Positions 33,721-45,589 are shown, numbered from the stretch's first letter. The stretch is DNA of 64,000 bases from Campylorhamphus procurvoides (GCA_013396655.1 WBMV01000003.1:1-64000); one strand, 5' to 3'. Translations and numbers: made by a program. Notes: generated by a model from the letters alone, not told the origin.

Positions 33721-33804
33721 TAAAATCCTGGAATGCTTTGGGCTGGAAGGGAACTTAAAGCTCATCTCACTCCACCCCTGCCATGGGCAGGGACACCTTC
33801 CACT
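33721..33804 (-). mobile_element. CR1 3' tail, type A, antisense
   Basis: Reads TAAAATCCTGGAATGCTTTG, GGCTGGAAGGGAACTTAAAG and CCATGGGCAGGGACACCTTC. It is cut off abruptly at CACTT, where the duplicated segment begins. Confidence 0.92.
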
Positions 33805-33808
33805 TTGC

Positions 33809-34064
33809 AAAGATATAATTTCACAAATATCATAAATAATCAAATTTCCACATCTGTAGCTGTCTTACCATCCCAGCTCAGCAGAAAATGTTGGGATGCA
33901 CAAGATATACCCCCTTTTGGAGTTTAAATTCAAGGTCTAGTCTGAAATAAATTCCAGGGTGATCAGGGGCACAGCATTTTAGTGGCTGTAGGACCACATG
34001 AGAGTGAAACACCATCAGGACATGCAGATACTCAAATGTCGAAGGACCATCGGCCCCTCAACAT
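33809..34064. repeat. local duplication, copy 1 (256 bp)
   Basis: Runs from AAAGATATAATTTCACAAAT to CGGCCCCTCAACAT. Copy 2 after the N has the same length. They differ at about seven positions, mostly in the last 60 bp (CATCAGGACATGC versus CAGCAGCACACGC). Confidence 0.95.
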
Positions 34065-34065
34065 N
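34065..34065. other. single-N assembly placeholder
   Basis: One N exactly between the two 256-bp copies. Confidence 0.9.
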
Positions 34066-34321
34066 AAAGATATAATTTCACAAATATCATAAATAATCAA
34101 ATTTCCACATCTGTAGCTGTCTTACCATCCCAGCTCAGCAGAAAATGTTGGGATACACAAGATATACCCCCTTTTGGAGTTTAAATTCAAGGTCTAGTCT
34201 GAAATAAATTCCAGGGTGATCAGGGGCACAGCATTTTAGTGGCTGTAGGACCACATGAGAGTGAAACACCAGCAGCACACGCAGATACTCGAATGCTGAA
34301 GGACCATCGGCCCCTCAACAT
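34066..34321. repeat. local duplication, copy 2 (256 bp)
   Basis: Same sequence and length as 33809-34064 with a few substitutions. It continues into unique DNA (GTGGGTGAAGC) at the right. Its left neighbour is the N, not CR1. Confidence 0.95.
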
Positions 34322-34659
34322 GTGGGTGAAGCAAAACCAGCTTCCAGCCCACCTGCAGAGCAAACCTTTGGCTTAGAATTCCCAAGCATTATCAGAAAAG
34401 TTTGAACTGCCCCTCTGGGTCACTTTAAGGACTTTCTGTTCTGCTACATGGCGAGTGAAACCATAAAAAATAAGCACTTTGATCCTGGGTAACTCATATT
34501 ATCCATGGGGTCCATACAAGCTCTCTGTGCCTTCAAGGAGAGCCAGCTTTGCATGAACCCTGTGTCTTACAGGGGTGGCACCGTGGCTCCCTGCCCTATC
34601 AGTGCATGCCCTGACACGCTGTCACCTCTGCTGGGTTATCAGCAGGTCATGGGAACCAC
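34322..34659. other. unique sequence, no gene recognised
   Basis: Ordinary unique DNA. Nothing stands out. Confidence 0.4.
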
Positions 34660-35020
34660 AAGGGGTATTTAAAGCCCGGCAGACCTTGCTGGGAAGCTCC
34701 AGGGATGGAGCCAGCCAAGGGCAATTGTCACAGCGCCCTAATCTCCACTTGCAGCCTCGATTGGAGCTGCTCTTTCCACTGCCCCGCAGTTGTCACCGCG
34801 CTCCCGGGTCGTGGGATTTACATCACACGCCACACACTTCACGTGTCATGGAAACAGGCTGCAGCATCCACTCACCACCCCTCCTGCCAAGCTCTTCAGC
34901 TTTTTTTTCCCTGCTTTCCTCCCCCCTCCTCCTTGTCCTTCTGGTTTCCCCGGACTCCTTTTCGCTCGGGGTGGTTTTAAATAGAAACACCCTCGGCGCG
35001 GCGCATCGGCACGATAAAAT
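34660..35020 (+). promoter_or_regulatory. CpG-enriched stretch with TATA-like motifs, possible promoter or enhancer
   Basis: From about 34795 to 35012 I count roughly fifteen CpG, far denser than the surrounding sequence, peaking at CTCGGCGCGGCGCATCGGCA (34992-35011). TATTTAAAG lies at about 34667 and TTTTAAATAG at 34975-34984, just upstream of the CpG peak. A 179-codon plus-strand frame (34575-35114) crosses it but has no recognised domain. This could be a weak promoter, an enhancer or chance. Confidence 0.22.
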
Positions 35021-35280
35021 GTTCCAGGGGTGGGAGAAGGAGCTTTCCACAGCAATGGTCCTTTCTTCTTTTCAGGGAAAGCTCCAGGCCAAAGGAGGAC
35101 ACTTCTGTCTGTGAGCAGAATGAGCAGTTTCATTTGGGAAATCCATTCTGGGGATGAATATGTGGGGCAGGGATGAGGTGGAAGCCACAAGGGAAGGCTG
35201 TGGGCTCTCAGAGGGGGGGATTCTGTACCCATGGCTGTTTTTGGGAGCTCAGGACAAGAGACAAAGCTTGGTGGGCAAGA
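35021..35280. other. unique sequence
   Basis: Unique DNA leading into a CR1 copy. Nothing further recognised. Confidence 0.4.
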
Positions 35281-35673
35281 GAATCCCAGAGTCAGCTGGG
35301 TTGGGAAAGCCCTCCCAGCCCATCAAATCCAACCTTTTCCCCAATGCCCACCTTGTCCCCCAGCCCAGAGCTCTGAGTGCCACGGCCAGTCCTGCCTTGG
35401 GCACCTCCAGGGCTGAGCACTCCAACCCTCCCTGGGCAGCCCCTGCCAAGGCCTGGCCACCCTTTTCTTGGAGAAATTCCTCCTGCTGTTCCACTTCTGG
35501 TGTCATTTGAGGCTGTTCCCTCTGCTCCTGTCCCTGTTCCCTGGGAGCAGAGCCCGACACCCTCTGGCTCCCCTCTCCTGGCAGGGACTTGCAGAGCCAG
35601 AAGGTCCCCCCTGAGCCTCCTTTTCTCCAGGCTGAGCCCCCCAAGCTCCCTCAGGTGCTCCTCACAGTCCTGA
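35281..35673 (-). mobile_element. CR1 LINE fragment, ~390 bp, type D, antisense
   Basis: The minus strand encodes CR1 ORF2 C-terminal residues (HLRELGGLSLEKRRLRGDLL). The tail reads GAATCCCAGAGTCAGCTGGG, CCCTCCCAGCCCATCAAATC and CCTTGTCCCCCAGCCCAGAG. It is the same subtype as the sense copy at 43158. Confidence 0.95.
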
Positions 35674-35957
35674 CTCTCTAAAGCCATGCCTGGGGCTCCA
35701 AAGCCACCAATGAAGAGCCAAAAGATTCACCCTGATGAATTGACAGAAATGAAGTGATGGAGCTTCTCATTTTGGTTCTGCCAGTGACTTTTCTCACAGC
35801 TTGAGAAGTTAGATCAGTGCTATTGTCATATTTTTTACACCTCTACATGCAGGTGTGTGGATGTATCCATGATTTTTTCCCTCTGCTTTTAGGGATCTCC
35901 CAGCTAAAACATGGAGCTTTGCATGAAGCCTGGAAAGGGGCTCACAAGGACATGTAG

Positions 35958-36225
35958 TGGCAGGACACAGGGAATGGTTTCCCACTGCCAGAGGGCAGGA
36001 TAAACGGGATAATTTAATAAATGGGAAGGAATTGCTGGCTGGGAGGGTGAGGAGGGACTGGGCTGGATTTCCCAGAGAAGCTGTGGCTGCCCCTGGATCC
36101 CTGGGAGTGTCCAAGGCCAGGTTGGAGCACCCTGGGCTGGTGGGAGGTGTCCCTGCCCATGGCCAGGGTGGCACTGGATGGGCTTTAAGGTCCCTTCCAG
36201 CCCAAACCATTCTGTGATTCTATGA
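35958..36225 (+). mobile_element. CR1 LINE fragment, type A, sense
   Basis: Reads TGGCAGGACACAGGGAATGG, GGAAGGAATTGCTGGCTGGG, GGATTTCCCAGAGAAGCTGT, AGCACCCTGGGCTGGTGGGA and AACCATTCTGTGATTCTATG. It is close to the 45590 and 60042 copies, suggesting a recent active lineage. Confidence 0.95.
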
Positions 36226-37119
36226 ATTTCATTTCCCTGCTGTGTGTTTTCCTTGTTTTTAAACCTCTCCACTCCTTCTGCTGCCCAATATATTTTATTA
36301 ACCCCTCTCTAAGGATTCCTTCTACAAAGAATCATTATTTGTGGTTGTATCCAGGTTTGGGACCAACTGCTTCAAGGAGCTTAAAAATCCCAGGACCTTC
36401 TGCCAGGCAGAAAATACCTGTGAGGGACAGATAAAATTTTATGAGGCAAAACATAAATAAATGTTCTCCTTTCTGCCTGAGCAAGAGCTACAACACACAA
36501 CCTCATGTTCTCATTAAGTTTTTCCTAGAAAAGAAGCCATAATAATTAAAAAAAAAAAACACCAAAGAAAGGGGAAAATAGAAAGGGAAAATGTCTGAGC
36601 CATGTTTGGATTCACTTGGTTTATCTTTGTGCTTCTGCATTTTCCTTCTTCATGCCTGTTAGCTGGGGATATTTATATTCCAGACCTTGCCTGATGTTTT
36701 TTCACTTTCTTGTGTCCTGTTTTCTGAAGCAACTGAGTTCAGAGTGAAATAATTCACCTCCTTTTGTGCTCAGCTGGGCCAGATGTGACTATCATGGCAC
36801 AGAAAACATTCTCTCCTCCTCTCATTTGGTAGCAAGGAGGGAGCAGGTTTCTCTTTGTGCATTTTAAACTGGTTTCTGTGTTGTCCCAATAAGAGTAAAG
36901 ACCCTTTTCATTAAAATTAAATATCTCAAATCTTTAATTGTCACTGTATACCACGAACTGATCAGTTTGTTTCCAGTAATCTCCTTTCCCCCCACCCCCT
37001 ATAGATAAGACTGTTCCTTGAATATCCTAAAATCAAACTAATCATTTGATGCTCTGAAACTTGAAATGGCTACAAGAAAATTAAACACAGAAAGTGATCA
37101 GAATACTACTAATTGTTCT
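36226..37119. other. unique sequence, no gene recognised
   Basis: AT-leaning unique DNA with a 12-base A run near 36550. No coding signal. Confidence 0.4.
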
Positions 37120-37331
37120 AGGGATATTTAGATTGGATACCTGGAAGAGTTTCTTTGTGGAAAGGGCTGTGCAGCCCTGGCACAGCTGCCCAGGGCAGTG
37201 GTGGAGTCCCCATCCCTGGAGGGGTTTCAAAGCCCTGTGGATGTGGCACTTGGGGACATGGGTTAGTGGTGGCCTTGGCAGTGCTGGGGGATGGTTGGCC
37301 TTAAAGGTCTTTTCCAACCTAAAAAATTCCA
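37120..37331 (+). mobile_element. CR1 LINE fragment, type B, sense
   Basis: Reads GGGATATTTAGATTGGATAC, TTCTTTGTGGAAAGGGCTGT, CTGCCCAGGGCAGTGGTGGA, GGCACTTGGGGACATGGGTT and TCTTTTCCAACCTAAAAAAT. Confidence 0.93.
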
Positions 37332-37751
37332 GAAGCAGCTTCCAACCATATATATTTATATATATTCAATAATTTAATAATAGTGGAAGAACAAGGAAGA
37401 GTGAGAAATATTCTGTGCACTGGTGTCACTCTCCTGGTACTTGAAAATAAATAACTAAACAAGGGAAACAGAAATAAAAATATTTCCCTTTTTTCTTTGA
37501 CCCAGCTGGGAAAACCCCAAATTTATAATGCTCAGGGTTCAGGTGTAGCCCTAAAGCTGCCACAAAGCATTTGGGTTTGGAAAATATTTGGCTTGGATAT
37601 CATGGATAACATCCAAACAACCTGGATATAAAGGAAATTCTCCAGAGACAGAGAGAGTGCCCTGGCACTGATGTCTTTATGGTCCTGGGAGGGTCAGGAG
37701 ACACATCATGGAAGTCACTTTATGCCCAGAGCAGCCTTGCCTGCAGTTCCA
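37332..37751. other. unique sequence with a short TA-rich patch
   Basis: A TATATATTTATATATATTC patch lies at 37348-37370. The rest is ordinary. Confidence 0.45.
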
Positions 37752-37853
37752 TCACAGAATCATGGAATGGTTTGCGTTGGAAGGACCTTAAAGATCATCC
37801 AGTTCTAACTCAAAGTTGGAACTTCCACTAGCCCAGGTTGCTCAGGGCTCCAT
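37752..37853 (-). mobile_element. CR1 3' tail, type A, antisense
   Basis: Reads TCACAGAATCATGGAATGGT, TTGGAAGGACCTTAAAGATC and CCACTAGCCCAGGTTGCTC. The usual CCCCTGCCATGGGCAGGG block is missing. Confidence 0.9.
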
Positions 37854-39917
37854 CCTGCATCTATTAAATCCATTTATCAGCCCAGCCCGGTGCAGATATT
37901 CCTGTGGCAGCTCCTGGAGGTGATGGGGACACCAATGTGGGCCAACACTATTTTTTGGGGTGTAAATTTCAGCCTCTTCTCTATTGCCACTCAGAGACAG
38001 AAATGTCTGGCAGTGAGGAATGGGAGCAGCCACTGGTGGGGAGACAGAATCAGTCCTTCCTGTGGTCATATCCCAACTTGCAGGGCATTTAAAGCTCCAC
38101 TCTGCACTAAAAGGCCTTACCAAAGCCAAGCTCAGGGCCAGTCAGGTGCCTCTGCGTCCAGGGAATGGGTTATTCACCAAAAAAAAAACCCACAAAACCC
38201 CAAAATGTGGAGGTTTGAGTGTGTACTTAAAACTTTTCTCCAAACATCCGGCACCAGAACAATCTGTCCAAGTCCTGCCCACAGAGGTTCAACAAACCAG
38301 ATTTTCCACGAATGGGTTGGATCCCAAATATGAGAAACGTATGGGGAGCTGATGCTTCTATTTCCCTTGGAGGGCAGGGGGAAGGGGAATCAAAAACCAA
38401 GGCCAGAACACACATCTATCAAATAATCAGAATAATTACCAAATAAATACAAACCAGCCAGTTGGCAAACGCAGGCACTCGAGAGATATTTCCCACTAAT
38501 ACTGTCCAGGACCACTTGCTTAATGGTGTGTATTAAAAAGAAACCAAACAAGAAAGCTCAACTCATGTGACCCGCTGTGGTTGTGTTGCTGCAGAGAACA
38601 ACTTCACATTTGCTTTGAATTATTCTCTGCGTGGTCTGAAAGGCCTTTTTTTCATTATTATTATTATTTTTTATTCTATGTGTTTCATATTGTTTTATGT
38701 TTCTTTCTCGGAATGTTTAATCCTTCTTTGTATCCTCCAGCCCTGGTCCAGCAGGACAGTAATGGGCTGCTGAATGGACTTTTTTTTATTCAATTTAGAG
38801 CTAATCAGCAAATGTTTCTCTGCCCAGCATTGATGATAAAGCAGCATGTCCTGTGGCAGGGAATTATGGCTAAAATCCAGTGGTATGTGTTCTATGCCTC
38901 ACACACACACAAAGGGGGCACGCCCTGTCTGCACAAGCTTTTCCTCCTCCACAGCCCTCACAGCTCCTCATTCAAATTTAATTTAAGAAGCAGCTAAAAA
39001 AAAAGCAGCATTTTTTTTGTGATGCGCTTTATATAAATGAGTGAAACGGGGGTGTTTTACAGCCTGAGCAGCTGCTTGCAGAGATTCACACGTCGTGCCA
39101 TTAAGTGCAGAGGGCTTGAGTTTCGGAATGGCTTTCCCTGCCTTATTCCCTTTGGGCACAGGAATGTTCCCGCTGCTCTCCAGGTGTCAGAGGTGATGAA
39201 ATTTGGGGAATTCATGGAACTGGCACTTAGTTTGTACCACTCAGGGCAGATTGAGGCACAAATCAGAGTTCCTGAGCTCTCCAGTCCCTTCCTCTATCCA
39301 CTCAGCCACGTGGCTTCCCTATAATTCCTTCCCAATTAGTCAAAGTGCTTAAGAACATAAGGATGGGAATAATTATCCTTTGTAGTTCCCTGTCCTACCA
39401 GTAAACTACAATAAACTATTTCAGGGAAAGTGTCTAAAATGACAGAAACCAGCTTGTTTCTTTCAGAGATCCACTCAGGACATGTTGCCACAGGACACAT
39501 TTAAGGCCAGGAGTGGCATTTCCCTTGCTATTGCATGTCTTTCCTAAAACTTTACAACACCTTAACCCCAAAACAAAAACTTAAAGCCAAAATTTGGGGC
39601 AAAACATCAAGATTCCCTTCTAGCCCTTTGCCATGGGCTTGTATTTCATGAGTACAAAGGTGGTTGGTTGTGACTGCAGGAATGCCTTGCCTTGATTCTC
39701 CCTGAAAACCTTTTCCAACCAGGGACAATCATCTGGACTGAAAAGAAACAAAAATAAAGGATCTGTTCATTAATTTTCCTGTTTTTTGAGCTCTTGGTCC
39801 ATCTCAGAAATCTGTTTTGGGTGTGATTCAGCTCCAGGTGTAAAGTCTACACGTGGGTGTCGACCTGAGTAGTAGAAGATCAATTCAGGTGCTCAAAGTA
39901 TCTGGTGCCACAGGACA
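37854..39917. other. unique sequence, no gene recognised
   Basis: About 2 kb. Frames of 95-147 codons at 37842-38352 and 38581-38997 overlap on both strands and show no domain. I found no splice-bounded exon to support. Confidence 0.4.
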
Positions 39918-40214
39918 AGGTGGGGTTTGGCCTCTTCTCCAAGGCAGAACATGACAGGACAAGGAGAATTGGCCTCAGGATGCTCCAGGGGAAGTTCAGG
40001 TGGGATATTAGGGGAAATTCTTCCCTGAGAGAGTGGTCAAGCATTGGCACAGGCTGCCAGGGCAAGTGATGGAGTCACCTCTTCTGGACCTGCTCAAAAC
40101 ACAAGTAGAGGTGGCACTTCATGACATACTTTAGTGGGAATGGGGGTGTTTGGTTGGACGTTGGATTTGGTGATCTTGGAGCTCTTTTCCAACCTTATTG
40201 ATTCTGTGATTTTT
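39918..40214 (+). mobile_element. CR1 LINE fragment, type B, sense
   Basis: Reads GTTTGGCCTCTTCTCCAAGG, CAGGTGGGATATTAGGGGAA, GTGGTCAAGCATTGGCACAG and TTGGATTTGGTGATCTTGGA, ending ATTGATTCTGTGATTTTT. Confidence 0.92.
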
Positions 40215-40800
40215 GGGTATCAGCTCCAGAAGGACACAGGACCACAGGACCTCGTGTCTTACCTACCAACCCTACAGAGACCTGCTGTATTCAGATGGCA
40301 CCAGGCACCTAAATTTGGGAAGGAAATCCTGCCTTAATCCTGATGTCAGCAAATTTAGGGAGCACAGGATCCAGAAAATCCATTTTGGCGAATTCCTTGG
40401 TGTATCAGGATGTCCCTTCACCATGAAGAGCTCAGCTTAGAAGAAACTGCTCAGCTGTTCAAGCCAGTTTCAAGGAACTGAGGATAAAATATTCTCTATT
40501 TTGAGAATACCCTCTCTGTTTGGGTTTTTTTCAATATTTGAATAAAGAAGATGTTTCTGGTCAGAACTTCTGATCTCCGTCCTTTTTAGAGGCATAACAG
40601 TGGGTAATTAGGGAGGGTGGACTGGCAAGCAGTTAAAATGCTCTGTTATGAATCCAGGGGCACGAGCTCCAGCCTCTCACAGGAATTGTTCCAACAATTT
40701 TCCCAGATAACTCACCTAGTTGGGGTCAGATCATAGATCAGGTCAACCATGGCTTGCAAACCTCCAAGGATGTGTATTCCAGAGCTTCTCCTGAGTGATG
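40215..40800. other. unique sequence, no gene recognised
   Basis: Ordinary unique DNA between two CR1 pieces. Confidence 0.4.
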
Positions 40801-40876
40801 TGTCCAAGGGTGGATGGGGTGACCTCCAGATGTCCCTTCCAACCTTCCCCATTCCCTGTGATTCCGTGATTCTCTG
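40801..40876 (+). mobile_element. CR1 3' tail, ~75 bp, sense
   Basis: Reads GATGGGGTGACCTCCAGATG, TCCCTTCCAACCTTCCCCAT and CTGTGATTCCGTGATTCTCT. Only the last bases of the element are present. Confidence 0.85.
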
Positions 40877-42639
40877 GAATATTCTAAATTCTGGTGGTCT
40901 TTGCCTCATTTCCAGTAGGAGTGAACTGGTGGCACTGGGATTTATTCCTGCCCTTGTGTCCAGCTTGGCACACACTCTTATCCCAAGGTCCTTTTCCTGT
41001 TCACCCTGTCCCTTTCCAGCCTAAAACTACACCTGGCACTAATTAAGCTCGGCTTTTCCAAAATCAGGAACGTTTCTAATTGAACCTGAAGTTAACCTCT
41101 GAGACTCCATATGTTCCTGTCTCTGTCTTACAACACCAGGTGCTTTTTTGGTCCTCCAAATCCCCGTGGGTTTCACCATGGAAAGCAAACTCTTCTTCCT
41201 TCCCACACGCCTCACTCTTTTATGACCAAAACTCTGCTTAAGTGCTTTTGAAAATTTGATCCTGGCTTCACATAAACCTGAGATCAGGCCTGATTTAATT
41301 CCAGGGCAGAGGGAAGGAAGAAATAATGAGACTGTGCTGTTTGGAAGGAGGGGGGTGGCAGGAGAAGAGGACAATTAAATGGGAATTATTTGGCTCTGTG
41401 GTTGCTCCCGGGGGACTGCTCTGATTACATAATCTAACTTAAACGTTGACCTTTATGTTGTCAGTGTAAAAACCAAACATATTAAACATGGCCTTGGGTT
41501 CCTGTACAAGATACTACAAATTGAGGAAGAGGGGGAGAGAGATGGAATATTCTGGGGCCAAAGGAAAGACCTGATTGATAGATGAGGCCCTGGGGAGGGC
41601 AGGGTTAAGATTTCCTGTCTTTCCTGAAGATCCCAGTGTTTCTACCTTAAAAAATAAGGGATAGGGATATTTCTCATAGAAGTGTGGCTGATGCATGTAG
41701 CTTTCTCTTTTCCCAAATTTTCTGTTTTGAAAGAGAAGGGGGGAAGAGAACCCCCCTGAGATTTTTCTGGGGCATCTTGCCAGACTTCTGTCATCACCAG
41801 GAAAATGGTTCCTTCAGCAGACACATCTGGGCAACTTCACGCCCATTCCTGATGTCAGCTGTCAAATCCTGTCCCAGATAGCAAGGGGAAGGGTTCCCCA
41901 TTCCCAGAGGAAAAGAGGAAGGTTTATTTCATTGGAAAGTGGGTGTACTAGGAGGGGAAGAGATAATTCCTTAGAGACAACATCTTCAATGGCCCATCTC
42001 TTCAGAGCACTGGTGTCTCTGCCTTATTTTTCCACCTTCTATCACAGCTCCCTTTTCCTGTCTTTTTTTTGTTCTTTGCCTGGAATCACAATAAAAAAAA
42101 ATTATATATATTTATAATTTTACATATTTCTTCACCTCTCAGCATGATTATGTGTTCTGTTTCCAGACTGAGATGCAAGGGGGCATACATATATAAATAT
42201 AAACTGTGTAATGCATACAAACATATTTATATATGTATACATCTTCATGTATAGCTTAAAAATATGTGTTTGCAGGGTGTGTGCACTGTGTTTGTGCACC
42301 TCTAAGAGGTGAAACACTCTGACTATGATGAAATACTCTGAGTTGGGCATGTGATGGTTCATTCCCAGAGAGCTCCATCCTGCTTGAAGAAGGGTTGTCC
42401 CACTGGCCTCTGGACATCTACTATGCCATGGATGGCCCCTGCCTGCCTCTTCCCTCCATGGGAGGTGATCCATCTCATCCCACAAGGAGTCACAACCTCA
42501 CCTGGTCCTTGCTGGAGGGTCAGGAGCTCCTACCATGTGCTGTGAGGTGGCCAAGGGGTCCCTTCATCTCTCCCCTACAGAACTTGGGTGTCCAGAACTT
42601 GCTGTGGGCTCTGTCCCATCACGAGATGCCTCGAGCAGC
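40877..42639. other. unique sequence with TA-rich patches
   Basis: TA-rich, flexible DNA at about 42095-42125 and 42185-42255. No exon or repeat family recognised elsewhere. Confidence 0.4.
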
Positions 42640-42945
42640 GCTGTGGGCCCTAATTGAAAATGCATGTTGTTTTATAATCCCTTTTATTGGCATCGACTTC
42701 CCCCCGTGGAACAGCAGGATAATAACACAGCGTGTTCCCATTACATGGCAAAATGGATTTCCACTCAGCTTTTATCCCTTGCCTCTCGTTTCAGAGGGAA
42801 AGCAAAGAAATTATCAGCATCTTTTAAATGCCTATTAAAATAATATATGTCATCTTGGTAAGCAAACCACCCAGCGTGCACGGGGGCTGCTTTCCAAAGG
42901 CCAGCACCAAGTGCCAGATCTCCATGAAAATTCCAGCTGTCGAGG
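42640..42945. other. candidate conserved noncoding stretch
   Basis: Non-repetitive AT-rich sequence with octamer- or homeodomain-like cores (CTAATTGAAAATGCATGTTG, CCTATTAAAATAATATATGT). It is a guess from composition only, and no conservation data are available to me. Confidence 0.2.
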
Positions 42946-43157
42946 GCCACGTCTCCAGCTCCTGCAAACCAGCAAAGCTCTGTTGAGGTCAGCAAAGCCA
43001 CAGCAGCCTATGCCAGTTAAAAACCTGGCCTTTGGAATTCCCTTTGCTGTTTCCACGGGGATTGGTGGGAAAAGAAGGGAGATGCCCACAAGCCTGGAAT
43101 GGCCCATGGACATACAGTGGTTGTACCAGTGATCCTCCCCATCCCAATATCGTAGTA
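42946..43157. other. unique sequence
   Basis: Unique DNA leading into a CR1 copy. Confidence 0.4.
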
Positions 43158-43562
43158 GTGGAGAAGAAGGCAGATGAGGAGCAGCTGAGGGAGCTGGGGA
43201 GGGTCATCCTGGAGAAAAGGAAGCTCAGGGAAGACCTTCTTGCTCCCTACAACTTCCTGGAGGGAGGTTGTGGTGGGATGAGGGTTGTCCTTTTCTCCCA
43301 GAAGAAGAGAGGGAACGGCCTCAGGCTGTGCCGGGGGAGGGGAAGGTTGAACAGCAGGAGGAATTTGTGCCTGGAAAGGGTGGTCAGGCTTTGGAAGGGG
43401 CTGCCCAGGGAGGGTTGGAGTGCCCAGCCCTGGAGGTGCCCAAGGCAGGACTGGCCGTGGCACTCAGAGCTCTGGGCTGGGGACAAGGTGGGCATCGGGC
43501 ACAGGGTGGGCTCTGTGGGCTGGGAGGGCTTTTCCAACCTCAGGGTTGCAGGGATTCTGGGA
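43158..43562 (+). mobile_element. CR1 LINE fragment, ~405 bp, type D, sense
   Basis: The plus frame still reads CR1 ORF2 C-terminal residues (QLRELGRVILEKRKLREDLL, then RVVRLWKGLPREGW). The tail has GGCTGGGGACAAGGTGGGCA and TGGGAGGGCTTTTCCAACCT. It is the opposite-strand relative of the copy at 35281. Confidence 0.95.
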
Positions 43563-44734
43563 TCAGGCAACACCACACCAATACACATAATAACACCACA
43601 AACATCCAGCTATCCCAGATCCAGAAAAAGTCTCTTGGCCAAATCAGAGAACAGAACCATAAGGTGGTTCTTGGAAGGACCGATGGAGACAACCTGAGGT
43701 TGCCGCAGGGAGGAAAGGGAAAAGTCTTCCAAGATCCTTCCAAAGCAGATGGGAAGGGCTACAGATCCTTACCACGGATGGTTTGTGTCATAGCTTTATT
43801 TAAAGGTTTCTGGACCAAAGTTGCCTAAATCTTCAGGTTTGGAGCAATAATTCCTTGTTTCTCCAATGGAAAATAGGCACAAACAGACACATAGATAGTT
43901 GTCCTCTTCACGCACCCTAAAATGTTCTTGATGAAGACCAAGGTAGGAACCGAGCCATTGGCTTTCATTGCTGTTCCCTCAAATCCAAGCAAGAGAAGAA
44001 ACCTTGGAAAGCCCACGTGTGTGGACCAGGATTATCCAGTGGACCTCACCTCAGGCTGAGCCCAAAGACTAATGGAGCCCTGGATAACTTGGGAGAGGTT
44101 TTCTGGCAAAATCCACGCTGAGATTTCCTCCTCACATCGTTTCAAGCACTGCTGCCTCCTTAGGCATTAAACTGAGGCGAGTCCTCGGGGTCGGTTTGAA
44201 AGCCCTTTGAATCCTGTGGGAATCTTTCCATGGATTTTTTAGGATTGAACCATAATCCTTCCTTTGTCATGAAGCAGCAGAGTGGAAATGAACCCGCATT
44301 TTTGAAGTGTTTCAGAATATCACCCATAAAAAAGACAGATCACAGCAGCCTTGCAGATAAGCTCTACCACGTCCCAGGCTGAGGGAGCTCCTAAAAACCC
44401 TTCCTGAATATTTCAGGGAAGTTGTAACTGGGATTATTGCCCTTGTAAGTTATTTTTCCCATCATTATTACAGCACACTTGGGGTCCATAAAGACATATT
44501 GCAATAAATAATGTATGGAGCACTATGGAGAAATGAAATCATAAAAATGCCCCCCAAACGTAGGACATAAAAAATGCAGGAGGAGAAAAAGAATTCTGCC
44601 ATTGGAAAGTAAAATAAGTTTGAAAAGCGAGATAAGAAGGTTAAAAAAGCCCCTTAAACTGGAATATTAATTTTATCTGTAATATGGATGGAAAAATGGT
44701 GTCAAAAGTAATCAAAATGGTAAAGAAAAATCAA
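43563..44734. other. unique sequence; part may be conserved noncoding
   Basis: From 44120 to 44580 the DNA is non-repetitive and AT-rich (GGATTATTGCCCTTGTAAGT, CATATTGCAATAAATAATGT). No exon. Possible regulatory role is unproven. Confidence 0.2.
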
Positions 44735-44975
44735 TATTAGTAATAGGAACAATAAAAATAATAATAACAATAATAATTACTTATCATATGATGCATATAA
44801 TTATGTACTACATCTAATATATGATTGTACTAATATATTAACTATTAATATATAGTGATAATTTATTGATCTTATTAATAATACATTATATAGTGGTAAT
44901 ATTTGCATATTCTATTATTAATTAATTATTATCAATAATAATTCTTCCTAATTATTGTTATTAATTATTCCCACA
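44735..44975. other. AT-rich low-complexity block
   Basis: About 240 bp made almost only of A and T (ACTATTAATATATAGTGATA, TTATTAATTAATTATTATCA). It contrasts with its flanks. Such blocks can act as DNA-unwinding or matrix-attachment sequence, but composition is the only evidence. Confidence 0.7.
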
Positions 44976-45589
44976 TTTAAGACTCCAGAGGGGTGTGAGA
45001 AGTTTAATGTTTCCTCTCTCGCACTGAGAGATTTCCACGAATTTTGTGCAAAGTAATTTTGGGCCATTAATAATCTTTCCCAGTATTTTCCAATTATTGA
45101 GGGACCCCTCAGCAAGTTTTACTTCACCATCCCATCACTCAATTTCTGTTTATTATCGTTTATTTCATTTAGTTTTTCAGATATTTGCTGTCTTTGAGTA
45201 TCTCTTGATGTTGGAGGGAGGTGAGAAAACTTCTAAAGAAAACCAAGGGAGATTCTTCTGTGTTTGGGATTAATTTCTTTTTAAAATTCAACAAAGTTAC
45301 AGGGACAGTATAAAATCTAACAGAGAAGTAATTTCTGCAGCCAGCAGGGAGGGTATAAATGGAAATTTTAACTCTACCTGACAAATACTGGAGGATGGAA
45401 AGGAGATTTTTTTGTACAAACATCTTCTGAAGTTTTTGGATCAGTGGAGGATGCTTTTGCTTGTACTAATCAAGATTTGGTGCCTAAGCAAAGTTCCCAA
45501 AATTTCCAAAGTGGAAAATCAGACAATTAATCAGTAGGGCACAGTTCCTGAAGGATTTATTATTGTTACTTCTTCAAGGGCAATATTAT
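44976..45589. other. unique sequence, no gene recognised
   Basis: AT-leaning unique DNA. Nothing further recognised. Confidence 0.4.

Noticed and set aside
34575..35114. 179-codon plus-strand frame across the CpG patch
   Set aside because: Composition is Ser/Leu/Pro-rich, other frames are open too, and no domain is recognised. Kept only as a possible regulatory patch.
43032..43697. 221-codon plus-strand frame as a possible gene
   Set aside because: Its core is the CR1 ORF2 C-terminus; the ends are chance extensions into flanking DNA.
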